A stretch of 64,000 nt of DNA, from positions 5,075,001 to 5,139,000 of the forward strand of contig JALDNG010000006.1 in NCBI GenBank assembly GCA_024349245.1. Reading direction: 5' to 3'. Shown one piece after another: positions 1 through 12,190 of the stretch. The stretch is from Neodontobutis hainanensis. Lineage: Eukaryota; Chordata; Actinopteri; Gobiiformes; Odontobutidae. Each line of letters opens with the position of its first letter. The first letter of the stretch is position 1. The notes below the pieces were generated by a model. That model was given only the letters and a program-made list of their open reading frames with translations, was not told the DNA's origin and made no database searches. Both the position numbers and the translations under genes were made by a program.

Positions 1-2256
1 CTTTCACTGGATTACCAGTAAGGTTGTGCTGCTGAGTGTAAATTGAAGGTTGGCCGTTCCAAATGAAACCCAGAGCTCACACCTCAACAGTACATTCACA
101 TTTTTGAGCATGACAAGACTATTTAATTAGCTAAGCAGCGTGTGTAAGCTTTTTGGATCCATCTATTTTTCTCTGAAAGGGTGTTAAAGTCACTTTAGTA
201 ACACTTCTGATCACACACAAATAGGTTGAAAACAAAAGATGGTGGAGGAAGAGATGTGTTGTATATTAGGGCCAGTTTTAGTAGATCAAAAGTGAAGCGG
301 GTGGACATGTGAGTGAAGACGCTGTATGATGAGGATCAGGGTGGGGAGAGGTGTCAGGGTGGAGGGACGCCTGCGAAACAGAACCTAGCACGTCACGCCT
401 TCACACTTCACACCAACATCTCAAGTGACCAAAGTTCAAATTTTCTCCCTGCGTTACACAAATACATCTATTTTTTTGCAAACAAGCAAAGCAATAATCT
501 AGAGAAAAAAGTAAAAAACTGCCATACGGATCCAGTTGTATTTTTTTATTAAGAATCTCACCCTCACAACCAATTTTGTTATTTCCCATGAGATAAAAAG
601 TAAGGGGGTGCAAAATGTCCCCAACAGGCAGCTGCACTCTACAGCAAAAGCGTCAAAATCATTTCCAGACTGGCCCGCTTTGGATCAAGGGGATAGAGGG
701 GCACAGTTAGAGGAAAGCAAGGCAAAATAAATTAATTGCAAATGTATCATGGAGGGGGGAAAAGGGTAGAGATCGGGGCGATTTATCTGCACTGACGGAC
801 GAGGACAGGACCAGTGAGAGAATTGGGAACAGCATGAGGAAACTGAAAAGCAACGAAGGCGATGAGGTGCACAGATCAGACCTAGTGCAAGAGAAGACTG
901 AGCAGTGGGGTGTTTTACATAGGCCGCAATGTCCCAGTGCATCTAAAAATCCAGGTGGATCTGTTAATCTTTAAGAAAGCCGGCTGCTGGAGTAGGGTTT
1001 GATTTGAGCTAAGATTGTGACAGTGATAAACGGCTCGAGGAAATAGGCTCTAGAGATCAGCCAAACACCTGCCCTGCCCTGCTTGAGCTCCACTCAACTC
1101 AAACAAGATGCAGGAGCAGAACGTTCACAGTGCCAGCCCTGCAAAGAGAGGACTGCTCTCTGCCACTGCTTCTGGTCAGCATTCAAGAAATATTTTTCTT
1201 TTAAATATATATAATAATATATTAAGCCAATATTAGTAAAATATACAGGACTTATTCTCTTAAGTAGGTTAATAAACTTCCAAAGTACATACATTATAAT
1301 AATATTATAGAAAAAAAGGAAAAATTGTGTGTGAAACTTAACACTTACTCACTGACATGCTCAGAGATAATGTTTCTAGTCTTGAATGGCTCCGCATAAC
1401 TCCACGTGAGATTTTACAAAACATTGCTAAAGGTGTTTCTTAATGAAATAACATCCATTCTCCACTGACATCCTCAGCAGCAGACAGACCCAACAGACTG
1501 GCTAAAGCCAATTTATGAAGAAAAGTGAATTACAGGGTGATAAACGATACTTCGGCAGCACAGCAGTAAACTGCTGAGAGTAGCTAAATACTAATGTGAT
1601 TTGTGAAGGAGTTTATAAGCTGTAAGTGCTGGGATGAAATGACTGGCCCCATTGGAGGAGATAAATAGGAGGAGAGAGTCTTTGTTTTGCAGAGGAGTCA
1701 ACTCATAGGGCAGTGGAGAAGAACAGGTTAACTTCTGTTAGTTTTGTATTATCCTGCAGAAAAAGTTATCATCAATGAACATGTAATGGATTTAGCTCTT
1801 CGTTTCCCTGTGTGATGTCCCTTATATTAGTGGAGTCCAAAAATATCTTCCTAGGCGTGCCCCAGACCGTTCTGACCTACAAGGGTAGACAGGCCCTCAA
1901 ACACTCAAATATTGCCTATCACCATGAGTTGCTGTGTTATGCAGTGGGAGGCTGAAGTGGCCTTTGTGGGCTGAGCTGAATAACTGTGTCCACTCTGGCA
2001 GGGCCTCAGAGGACTGCTGCCGCCTGCAGCCTCAGCCCGTCCGCTGCTGACCAGCCTCCATGAACCCCTGCCAAGCTCCTGACGCCACCCTGGGTGGTCC
2101 TGCTTCATGCGGCTGAGGCAGGGCCCTGCTTGAACAGCCCCCTCCTCCTTCAGTGGCTCTCTGGCAGCCGCAAACAGCCTCACTGTGTTCCCATGTGCAG
2201 CGCTACTGACAATTACTCAATGTTGCAGGATATATTTTTATCATCAGTAAAATATA
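1..2256. other. 5' intergenic DNA, nothing recognised
   Basis: I see no coding signal here. Open frames are short (under 100 codons), overlap on both strands and show no family resemblance. The stretch is AT-rich with scattered A and T runs. Confidence 0.6.
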
Positions 2257-2308
2257 TATTCACTTCTTCAGAGCTGTGAATGTACTGACAGTTCTGAAGA
2301 AGTGAATA
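2257..2308. repeat. Near-perfect hairpin, 21-bp stem, 10-nt loop
   Basis: Left arm 2257-2277 and right arm 2288-2308 are complementary. The outer 16 bp (TATTCACTTCTTCAGA against TCTGAAGAAGTGAATA) pair perfectly, followed by one G-T wobble and four more pairs. The loop is 2278-2287. Pairing does not continue outside the arms. It could be a small inverted-repeat remnant, a pre-miRNA-like hairpin or a cruciform-prone site. I do not recognise it as a known microRNA. The structure is seen directly; any function is inference. Confidence 0.85.
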
Positions 2309-5300
2309 AGGCTGAGAGGATTATATTTAGGCAGCGCATGAAACTGTTTCTTTATATTTGCATGTTATTTATGGTAAACTTGTTAGTGACACTTAGAAAC
2401 ACAGACCTCAGTAACATCAACAACAAATAACTATGTTTCTTTCTTCTGTCTTATTTGTCAGTGTCTTCTGACCATCTGCCTATCTTCTGACCATCTGCCT
2501 ATCTTATGGTCAATGACCCATAACTAAAAGTTAAAATCATCAAGAAAACCCAGTGAAATCATCAGTCGGGTGGCTGGTTAGACAATTTGATTTGGAAACC
2601 AACTGTCAAATTACATAAGAGGGACCTGAGATTCTAGTGTTACAGATATCACAGAATCCAGCCAACAAATCAAGCCAGAATAGTGCTCCCATTCCCAGTC
2701 AGTCTACTTTGTACTTGGATTCATGTTGCCGAGGGGCTCTAAAGGTAATTGTGCCAGGCTCCTATGTTGTATATGACCAGCCCACCATTGCCTTACTGCT
2801 GGGCCAAAGAAAACTCTTTTTTTGTCTTGTCTCTCTGCGTTTGGACCAGTAATTCATGACTCCTGCGACTGATTGCGGACAATTAAATTCATTAGAGGTC
2901 GTTAGCGGGAGTCACTTACCGCAAGGCTCGCCGTGAAGGTCGGATGGAGCTGGCAGGAAAAAAGGGGGAGATGAGCATAACTCTCTTCTCCGACCTAAAC
3001 GACGGCATTATGGACTGCCAGACCCCAAACACATGAACAAATATTCATGTGCCCCTCCCTCACCTCCAGCAGTCGCACATAAAAGCCACACGTACACCAA
3101 AACCACCCATGCTGCCAGTGATACCATCAGCCAAAGTCTCCAAAGAAAAGCACCAATGTGTATTAGTAGTATGTGTAATCACAGGGCCTTTGGGGACCCT
3201 AATGGATTAGTACACTAACACACTGTCAACTCTGGGCCAAGCAGGGCCAATCTCTCACACAGAACTGCTGTCAAATGACACCATCGCTGTGAGGAAAAGT
3301 CCTAATTGCCTCTGTTAGACATCAACAGAGGACTTCATAATACTCAAATGACTCATTTTGGGCCCAATGTTTTCAACCAGTAATTAGTAAAAGGGAACAA
3401 TACAAACAGCATATCCACAACAAGCTGTCATCACTTTTATCAAAATGTACTTTTTCATATTTGCATTGTTTTGAGCACAGATGCAGCACAGATGTGTTTA
3501 CCTCAGTAAGTTCACAACAATAACTCCAAGTTGGTTTAAGCAGCTATACATTAAATTGAATGTACTTCAAAATACGTACGCTTCTGTCCGACCAGCTTGA
3601 TTGGTCTGTCAGGACTGGAGTGGCTGGACAGCTGTTGTAGCCACTGTGTGCAGTGAGTGGATCACCAGGCTGTACGGCATGAATAATAGATGCTGTTTAT
3701 GAGTGTATGTTTTCCATCTGACCCCTGGGTCTACAGTCAAAACTGCAGCAGGCCTCTTAAGAGCTGAAGGCAAAGCCCAGCAGAGTGAGCTGCAGAGACA
3801 AATGAAGTTCGTCCAGGGAGGCAATAGGTCATTTAGTGGCGGGGGACCCCCCATCAGCCATCAGTGACATGTTCAATCAAGGCTTTACTGTTATACACAG
3901 AAAGGCACACATTTCCCTGTTGATGAAACAGAACCGTTTACACAGAAACAACAGTAAGGAGACAATGCACTTATACTGCCTTATAGAATTCTATTCTAAT
4001 ATAGAATTTCTATTTGTATTAAAATACAAGATATCAAGTTTTTATAATGTGGTGCACCAGGAGGAATAAAGCGTCTGAAAAAAGTGAGATTTATAATATA
4101 TTTAGGTTTTCAAATGAAAGCTTAAAAACTCAGGAGTGGCAACAACAGATCCACTGAGTTTTCCAAAGGAAAATTCTTCATTAATACAAATTTGCTTGAA
4201 ACAAAAAGCTTCCAATTTGAATGAGAATGTTTTTTTCTACCACTAAAGTACTTTTGCTGTGAATTCTGTAGACTCCCCTTGTTGGGTATATTTTTTCAAC
4301 ACAACTACATATGTGCCTTTTACCAAGAGGTCATGCCACCTGCAGCTGGTGCGGTGCCTCGTATTAGAGAAAGCAACCCTCAGTGTGGACCAATTAAGAG
4401 CCCCACTCTAGCACTCTTCCTAATGACACAGGGGTCAGTGAATGTGTGACGTGTGTGCTTTACAAGGTGGTTACGCGCTGTGGGTCCTGAAAGCATTAGA
4501 GCAAAGGAAAGAGAGGTAATCATGCACCTGATCATGTTGTAAACCTCAGACTAGTTTAAACACCACCCGTCTAAGAGCTACATGCCAGAGAGGTTTACAT
4601 TTGTAGTGGAGTTTGGAAGTGAGGGCATGCATATCCTTAAAATGTCTGTCAGGAGTACCACTAGATGGCATGGTCACTTTGAACACACAGCAGAAACCTT
4701 CTGAATGAGTACAGATGTTTGCACGTAAGCACAACAATGGGACATGTCAACATGTTCTCGTCTTGATGATTAAGATGTTTGCAACTATCAGACTCTTGAG
4801 TGTAAAAACTTTATGGGAAATAAATGCTAATCAAGAAGTTAATGGCAAAAATAACAGAGAGATAAGAATTTTAGCTGACTTTGACCTTAGAGCAAGCAAC
4901 ACAATGTAGTCATCAAAGAATGTTATGTCTAAAAACACTGCTTACTTAGCAATTACAACCTGTATCTTCAGCAAAATGACAGTCAACAGTTCTTAGATAA
5001 ACTGTATAGATGTTTGAGTGTGTGTGCACAGGTTCATATGAGTGATCACAGTTTTAGGCTGCTGAATAATTCATCATCCTCTAGTGTGAAGACTAACAGT
5101 AACAGAGGGGAGCCATTAAAGATCCATGAGGACATCATCACAGGCCGCCACCCGGGCCAGGCTTCTCCACATTGCTTCCCTGGGGTGCCTTGTCCAGCTC
5201 CAGACCCTAAAACATGAGCTCACTCCTCCGCCTGTAGCTGCTACATGGGGTAGAGGTCAAAGGTTAGCAAAGCAAAGGCGTGACCCGTGGTGCTAATGCA

Positions 5301-8300
5301 CTCGTAACACTTTAAAACACTTTGGCCAGAGTTAAACAGAACACGCTCTTAAGGAGGACCACACACACAGCCTACAGCTTTCTCCATTTTTCCCTTCTTC
5401 CCACTTACTTTGGGCCAAAGCTGAAGAAAAGTTACATCTGTAGTGGTGTTGTTGTTGTTTTTTTATATATATAACAGTAATAGATAACATTTTTGAATCC
5501 TTGTAAACAGGTGAATGCTCATGTCCTGTAACATATGTATAAAATCTTTTCTAACAGCTTGTGTAATGACTACTTCCAAAGTAGCAATTATTGAAAGATA
5601 AGCATCATTTCACATGTCCACTGCACTAGCTGCTCTTTATTGTGTTATTTGAAACCATCTGAATGTGCTCAGGGCAACTAGTGTGCTAGCAGTCAACAAT
5701 TAGCTCACATTAGACCCTCCCATGGGTGGAAAATCTAATCTAGCAAGCGTTATCACAGATTTTCCTGCTTGTGCAGATATTGTACGGTTGGTCCACTGCT
5801 ACATGTCTAAATTGCTAGGAAAAAAAGCATCTTAAGTCATTTTTACTGATCCTCGGGTCGAAAGGTCACCCAGCCTTTCTCCAACAGGAAGTCGAGGTGT
5901 ATGGGAGGCTGTCGAGTGTGTGGTAAGCTGGCTGGTCAGTGGTGGACCTAGAGTGGTCTGTGTCCAGCAACCATGGTGCTTTCTAACATCAGTGGCAGCT
6001 CAGAGCACTGATATATAGTGGGCATTATCATTTGTTAAGTGCCCCTTCACCTCTAGTCAGGAACACTTAACACTGCCTGTGGTTACTAAATGCCAGTAGC
6101 AAGGTAAAATATTCATTGTCACAGAGTGGTGGTTTTTCTCTACAACAACCCTAAAAGCCTGGATTGGTTTTTAACCAGGGCCCTAAAACCAGACCACGTA
6201 AGTGTGGCATTTGACTGGACAATGTAATGGACCTTAGTAGCATCTGCTTGTCTTACCACAAAATCACAGGAACTGTAAGACCAGAAACAATGTGAGGGGC
6301 AAGTCCTATAAAAGGATCTATGATATACATTGTGCAGTGTAATGTTTTCAGGTGGCTGGTATAAGGACCAATGTACTTTCAGTGGGATTTTTCCTTAGTC
6401 CATGAAAAGTCATTCAGGTCAGCAAACTTTTTCAATTTGAGTGCGGTTATTTACAGAATGTTGCTTTTAGAAACCTTCAAACCTTTTTCAATGTAGTTGC
6501 ATTTTTGAAAGAGGGGGACTTCCCAGAAGACCCTGAGGCCTGTCCCCACTTTAACCAAACCACATGGCATTTACAAGTGAGTCACAATCAACCTGTGTTC
6601 TCTTATGGTTCCTGGTTAGCGTTGTTCTTCTCGCGCAGCTGCTGCCTGCAGCATTGTTAGATGTAAGTCAGTAAAAGAGTGGTTGAAAAGACACTTGCTG
6701 CGTTTTAAAGGGGTTGACAGAGGAGCTCCCACCTGTGGTGAGTCTGGCATTTAGCAGCCCATAAACGTCTGCCCCACCACTCGTCTTTTTCACTCTCTAG
6801 GCCATACACTCGAAAATGCACAAGTATCAGGTGCTTGTTTGCACATGATTCTCATTGTTCGGCTGTGTTTTTAGCTCACAAGTTAGACAACAACAACTCA
6901 GAGGTGAGGTTGGTTTTGCCGTTAGCCAGCCTGAGGGCTGCCGGGGTTGTGGGGTTCGGGCTGAGGGGAGCACTGTCCCCATGTGTGCTTGGTATACTTG
7001 GCCAATAGACACAGCAAACAGGAGGCCTGAGGCCAAGCACACGCCAGGCTGTGGCAGGTGTGGCTGTGGGAAATAAAAGGAAACTGCTACTGCTCATTGC
7101 AAATTCCATGTAATTAGAAAACTAGACTTGTAAGAGGTGTGTCAAAGAACAATTCATATACAAAGTGCTCAGATTATCATACTTTATTAATAGAATAATG
7201 AGGAAAGGATAGTGGCATTTGACAGTTTGTGTAACTGTTCTAAAATGTTTAGTAAATGCACTTCTTTAAAAATACCCAAAGTATTTGTGTAATGTATATA
7301 GAATATTTTGCAGAAAGAGAAAAATAAGTATTTTAAAATACTCTTTCTTGGTGACACATAACATGAACAGGCAAATAACCACATGACCACACAACAACCA
7401 CACTCACTATTGTTAACAAGAGCATGTTTATTTAAGAAATATCTGATAAAAAATTCACTATTATTCTTGTTAGAATTAGAGTTGAAGAGGCTTACCAATA
7501 TGCTATATCATCAGAATATCTGGACTTCCCAAAACATGAAGTCTTTGGAGATTGCATGACGCCATTTAAGCTAATCCAGGAGAGCTGAGAGTGGGGTCTG
7601 TTTTCTTATAGAGTCTACCAAATATTTCTGCAGAATATGCACAGTTACTTGCAAATGAGAACTCCAAAGGTGGGCGAGATGCTGTGGTTTGTAAATGTGT
7701 GACTTGTGTGACTGTTTCAATAGTACATTCACAACATAACCTAAAGATGCTTGAGAACTTTCCAAAGAAATGATAGAAAAGGAATTTATAGCATCACTAC
7801 AAAGGTTTGACGTCAATTTAATACAGGCGTTTGCATTGAAAGGTACACATTACACTTAATGTTTTCTTGATCTTTGCTGAAAATTGGATGTGCAATAAAT
7901 TGAGATTTTTGGTCAATCCACATGATTTACTTTTTACAGTCACTGTCTGTCATCGAGTTTTGGTCAATATTTTACAGACTGTATTCCCACGCTGACTGAC
8001 CATGTACGCAGCACATGGGCCGAGTCACAGTCTTTCTCATGAAACCATGCCGATGGCCATCAAAAACCCAATAACTTCCTCAGCACGTCAGCTCACTTCC
8101 GTCTTCTGCATGTGGGGACCTGCCGTTGCCATAGTTCCTGAGACAGCATTTGCGTGCGAGCAGCTTAGACAGTCGTCTGGGGTTTCACGCATACATAACA
8201 GGAAGATGCTGTCGTACTTCTCAACCGTTTCTCACTTCTGCCTTCTTGATTTAGGGAGGACTCTGGGGAGACGCAATACACAGTAATGGCAAACATTGAC

Positions 8301-9203
8301 TCTTAATGTTGTGATACCTCGCATACCCTCCCGCTGCAGAAATTTTTAATTAATGTAGAAACAGCCAGTATAATGAGCAACTGTGATGATTCATTTCTGA
8401 ATAAACAGAAAGCAACAATTGTAAGACTACATACAGAGCATTATGAATTATTATCAAAAACTATCAAAAATATTATTATACTTGAAATTTGTCCACAAAA
8501 CACAAAAAGCATTTCAATGATCACTCAATGAACACAAATAAAAGAAGTCAGGAAGGATAAGCTGATAAAATCACAAAAAAGATCCAAATCTTGTCCATGT
8601 CACATCATGGAAAAAGGTTGTTAACAAGTGAGACAACCAGATGAGATCTTATCTTCAATTTTTCATCAATTTGCTTAAATTGACATCCTTAAATTTAACT
8701 GATCTACATAATAGATGACAAAATTTTACTGAGAGACAATTATCTTTTGAACTAGTTTTGTGTGTTCACTGTGTGCTAATAAGTACAACACACTTTTAAA
8801 CTATTTAGTCACAACGGTGTGAAAACTGGCTGCAACACATATGAGACATACAACCACAGCCCCACTGTTGGGTTTAAAACTTGGTAAGCTTTGTCTTGTA
8901 AGAAGAGGAAAAACACAAAGTTGCAGTAATAAAGTAATAGAGTGCCAAAAGGTAGAGAAGGGTTAACATTAACAAACTATGAGAATTTAAGATCACTGCT
9001 ATGTGGCTGTGGGAAAGTCTGTAACATGTCTGTCGCATGGTAAAAAGTCTCTTTCAGAGAAGAGAGTTGTCAAGCCACAGAGAGGCAGGCTAAACTGTAA
9101 AGTCATACCGGAACCTGTCTGCGGCCAGAGCTGTGCCAGAGCAAGTCTTCCCTATGCCAACCAGTCTCCAGTTTCACAGTGTAGCAGATCTGCACAGTGC
9201 CTC
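2309..9203. other. 5' intergenic DNA
   Basis: No gene is recognised. The only ordered structure I see is a perfect 19-bp direct duplication at 2464-2501. Short open frames on both strands have no recognisable domain and look like chance. Distal regulatory elements of the RUNX gene could lie here, but the sequence alone does not identify one. Confidence 0.55.
2464..2501. repeat. 19-bp perfect tandem duplication
   Basis: Two adjacent identical copies of TCTTCTGACCATCTGCCTA (2464-2482 and 2483-2501). It looks like a recent replication slippage product. No function is implied. Confidence 0.9.
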
Positions 9204-9247
9204 TAACAAACAAACAAACAAACAAACAAACAAACAAACAAACAAAC
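9204..9247. repeat. (CAAA)n microsatellite
   Basis: About ten uninterrupted CAAA units. Ordinary simple repeat, likely length-polymorphic. Confidence 0.95.
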
Positions 9248-11111
9248 ATGAAATACTTCACAAAAGCCTTTGGCAAAGTAATTCATTCAGAAGACAACAT
9301 ATGTGCACGTAAAAGTGAGACATGTAGACAGCTGCCTGTTGATGTGGTTAGTTAACTTTATACCTAACCTATTTACAACCATTCTGGTTTGCACCTCCAG
9401 AAAATGTTTTCGAAAAGTTCCTCAGGTCACATGCAGAACAAAATTACTTTATGCTCAACACAATGCCCGTCGGCAAAGTGGTATGAAGGGACTGCATTGG
9501 TTCAGTCTGCTTCTTTTGGAGTAGATAGATGTATTGTACAATTACATGTATTTATTCAAATGTAGAGTTTGTCTTTACAATATCCAATTCAGCAGCACAT
9601 TTGCTCTGCTATGGAACAGGGGCATACACAACAGTGGGCAGTGATGCAGCTGCTCATGAATCACTGCAGCTTACTAAAATATCAAATGCAACAGGTTGAT
9701 GCAGCAGTGCAACATTGAAAGGGCTTTAGAAACATTTTATTATTTATTTTTATGTTAGATCTAAAAGGCTCAAATGAACAGACGTTGAGCAGGAGATGAA
9801 TAAATGGACCACTATGAATGTCCACCAGGTTAAATCAAGGCTTTGACACAGGTTCAATCTGTGTTCCATGCATGCTGTATGGGGATGCTGCATTTGTGAC
9901 TCAGATAGTACGCAGTGGTTTTTGTGTGGGTGAAGCTGAAGCCTAAGGCTGTCTTAAGATGACTCAACTTAACAGAACCTAGCCAAGGGTTCTGGGTAAG
10001 GAGGTTTGGCTAACCAACACCGTGAGAATGTGGCAATATATGTCCTGTTCTGTGGCAACATCAGCCTCATTCTTCTTCTCTGTTAGAGTGCACTGAATAA
10101 TAAGGCATTTGATTGCTTTATATACACTATATAGTATTGGACTAAGAAATCTGCCTTGAGTTAAAACTTTCTTATTAGGGTACAGATGTTTGATATGTAC
10201 AGAAGTTCAACAGCTTATTAGAAGAGCAGCTATATTTAAAGTCTATTTAATTTGCAGCCACAGTCCCTCGTCTGTTTCAGAGCCTGTAGGCCACAATCTC
10301 ACCTCAAGTATCATATCACACAATGTCACCATGGGTCCAGAGCCAAAGCTGTGGGAATAGCAGAGTGCTATTCAACTCCATCCATTGTTTTCTCCTGTAG
10401 TGAGTGCACAACTATCTAATCATGTGGGAAGAAACTTTCCTTTTGATAAGGCACTGTACTCTACAATATATCATCTGCTGTCTCTGACAATGTATCCAGT
10501 AATGTTACAATTCAAATGGTAGGGTTTGGTAGGTGCTGCAGATCTTGCGCGTGGCATATTCTATAGATACATTATAAAAAAGGGAATTAAAAAAGCCCAT
10601 AAACAGACTGAATTATGCCCTGAAGTAGCACTCTAGCGAAAACCAATTCCTCTTTGTCTAGTTGCAAAGAGTGTGTCTGCAGTCAGAATAATGTAAAAGA
10701 TATGACAATGTATTCACACGCACATGTGTATACGTACATGGTGATAGAAAAAGAGACAGTTCCTTCTCAGTCTGCACAGCATGCAAGCCACCGACCACAA
10801 CCGCAAAGCCCCAGTATGTCAGCAAGCACCTGGCTATACACCCGCTCCCAGGCAGACAGCGACGCAAATCTGCAAAAGAGCAACAAAAGATTACATTTTC
10901 GGGAGCTTCCAAATATGGAGCACAAGCACCTACCAATGTATATAATGTATACAGCGTTTTCAAACATATGCATGGATATCTGTGGCAGATGCAGAACTGT
11001 GTGCAACGTACGAACCTTACGGCCTCTGAACCTATTAACAGCACTGAGCGTGGGAAACAACATCAACTCTAACACAAACATATATCTTTTTATGTTAGAT
11101 ATAAATATACC

Positions 11112-11114
<3 letters not shown>
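9248..11114. other. 5' intergenic DNA
   Basis: No gene is recognised. The longest open frame near its end (10654-11214) runs straight through the AT microsatellite and encodes an Ile-Tyr run, so it is an artefact. Confidence 0.55.

Positions 11115-11167
<53 letters not shown>
11115..11167. repeat. (TA)n microsatellite
   Basis: About 26 uninterrupted TA dinucleotides. It creates Ile-Tyr runs in open frames on both strands, which are not genes. Confidence 0.97.
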
Positions 11168-11170
<3 letters not shown>

Positions 11171-11496
11171 CAGAAACTACAGTGTGCCACATAGACAGAT
11201 GGTACATAATATGAGAGTGGGGTTTTGTCTTCAATAAGTTCAAATTTTATTTATCTTTGCACAGGCTAGTGCATGCGTTAAATAAATTGATAAATGCATA
11301 TATCTTTCACATCATTAAAAAGAGATATGAGTTTTCTTTGGTCGTTTAATAAGGCTAAGAAGATCATTTAAGGGTAAAGTATTACAAGCACATTAATTCT
11401 ATTAATTTGTTTCTAACAATAATACTTTTACCAAATACTCCACAAAGTTAAAATTTAAACAGTGGATACATGCATATGTTTGTACATTGCTATATA

Positions 11497-12190
11497 CAGT
11501 AGTGTTCAGAAGTTAAAATACCCTGGCAGAATTTGTGATATTTTTTGGGCCATTTTTTTGAGAATATGAATGGGTACACAAAAACTTTAGTTGTTAGTTG
11601 TCAAGTGAATAAAAAAATTATGTTTACTCTTTTTAAATCATAATGACAACAGACACTACCCAAAAGACCCTGATCAAAAGTTTACATACCCCAGTTCTTA
11701 ATACCGTGTCTTGCCACCTTTAACATCAATGACAGCCTGAAGTCTTTTGTGGTAGTTGTGGATGAGGCTCTTTATTTTCTCAGGTGGTAAAGCTGTCCAT
11801 TCTTTTTGGCAAAAAGCCTCCAGTTCCTGTAAATTCTTGGGTTGTCTTGCATGAACTGCACGTTTGAGATCTCTCCAGAGTAGCTCAGTGATACTGAGGT
11901 CAGGAGACTGAGATGGTCAGTCCAAAACCTTCACTTTATGCTGCTGTAGCCGATCAGGTTTACTTGGCCTTGTGCTTTGGCTCGTTATAATTTTGGAACG
12001 TCCAACTATGTCCCATGTGCAGCTTACAGGCTGATGAGTGCAAATGTTCCTCCAGTATTTTCTAATAACATTCTGCATTTATCTTTTCTTTGTAGCTCAC
12101 ACATCCCCAGAACATCAGCGATCCACCTCCATGTTTCACAGCAGGAATGGTGTACCTTTCATCATAGGCCTTGATGAGTCCTCTCTCCAG
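11497..12190 (-). mobile_element. Truncated Tc1/mariner DNA transposon
   Basis: This is the 3' half of a Tc1-like element on the minus strand. One terminal inverted repeat survives at 11497 next to a TA dinucleotide. It has the two-repeat (IR/DR) layout: an outer motif around 11502-11525 resembles an inner motif at 11671-11692 that includes AAAAGTTTACATACCCC. The transposase C-terminal region follows inward. The element breaks off near 12190, where similarity to the expected coding region stops, so the other end and the N-terminal DNA-binding domain are missing. It cannot move by itself. It lies about 5 kb upstream of the P1 promoter region. The family call rests on transposase motifs and IR/DR layout; the exact subfamily is not determined. 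Confidence 0.9.
11698..12190 (-). pseudogene. Tc1-like transposase pseudogene, C-terminal part
   Basis: Read on the minus strand, the frame shows AYDERYTIPAVKHGGGSLM and then FWGC, the signature upstream of the second catalytic Asp in Tc1 transposases. It continues with QNYNEPKH where active members have QDNDPKH, so that Asp has been replaced. It then gives PSQSPDLSITELLW, which keeps the final Glu of the DDE triad, and ends with DVKGGKTRY and a TAA stop at 11698-11700. At least five in-frame stops interrupt it, one of them a Trp codon turned to TGA just before PSQSPD. The N-terminus and first catalytic Asp are lost by truncation. This is a dead copy with no role in the neighbouring gene that I can see. 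Confidence 0.9.

Noticed and set aside
6514..6523. NF-kappaB-like GGGGACTTCC
   Set aside because: Consensus sites of this degeneracy are expected many times in 64 kb, and nothing else supports it.
10654..11243. Long open frames on both strands (up to 186 codons)
   Set aside because: They run through the TA microsatellite and encode Ile-Tyr runs. No homology or splice signals.
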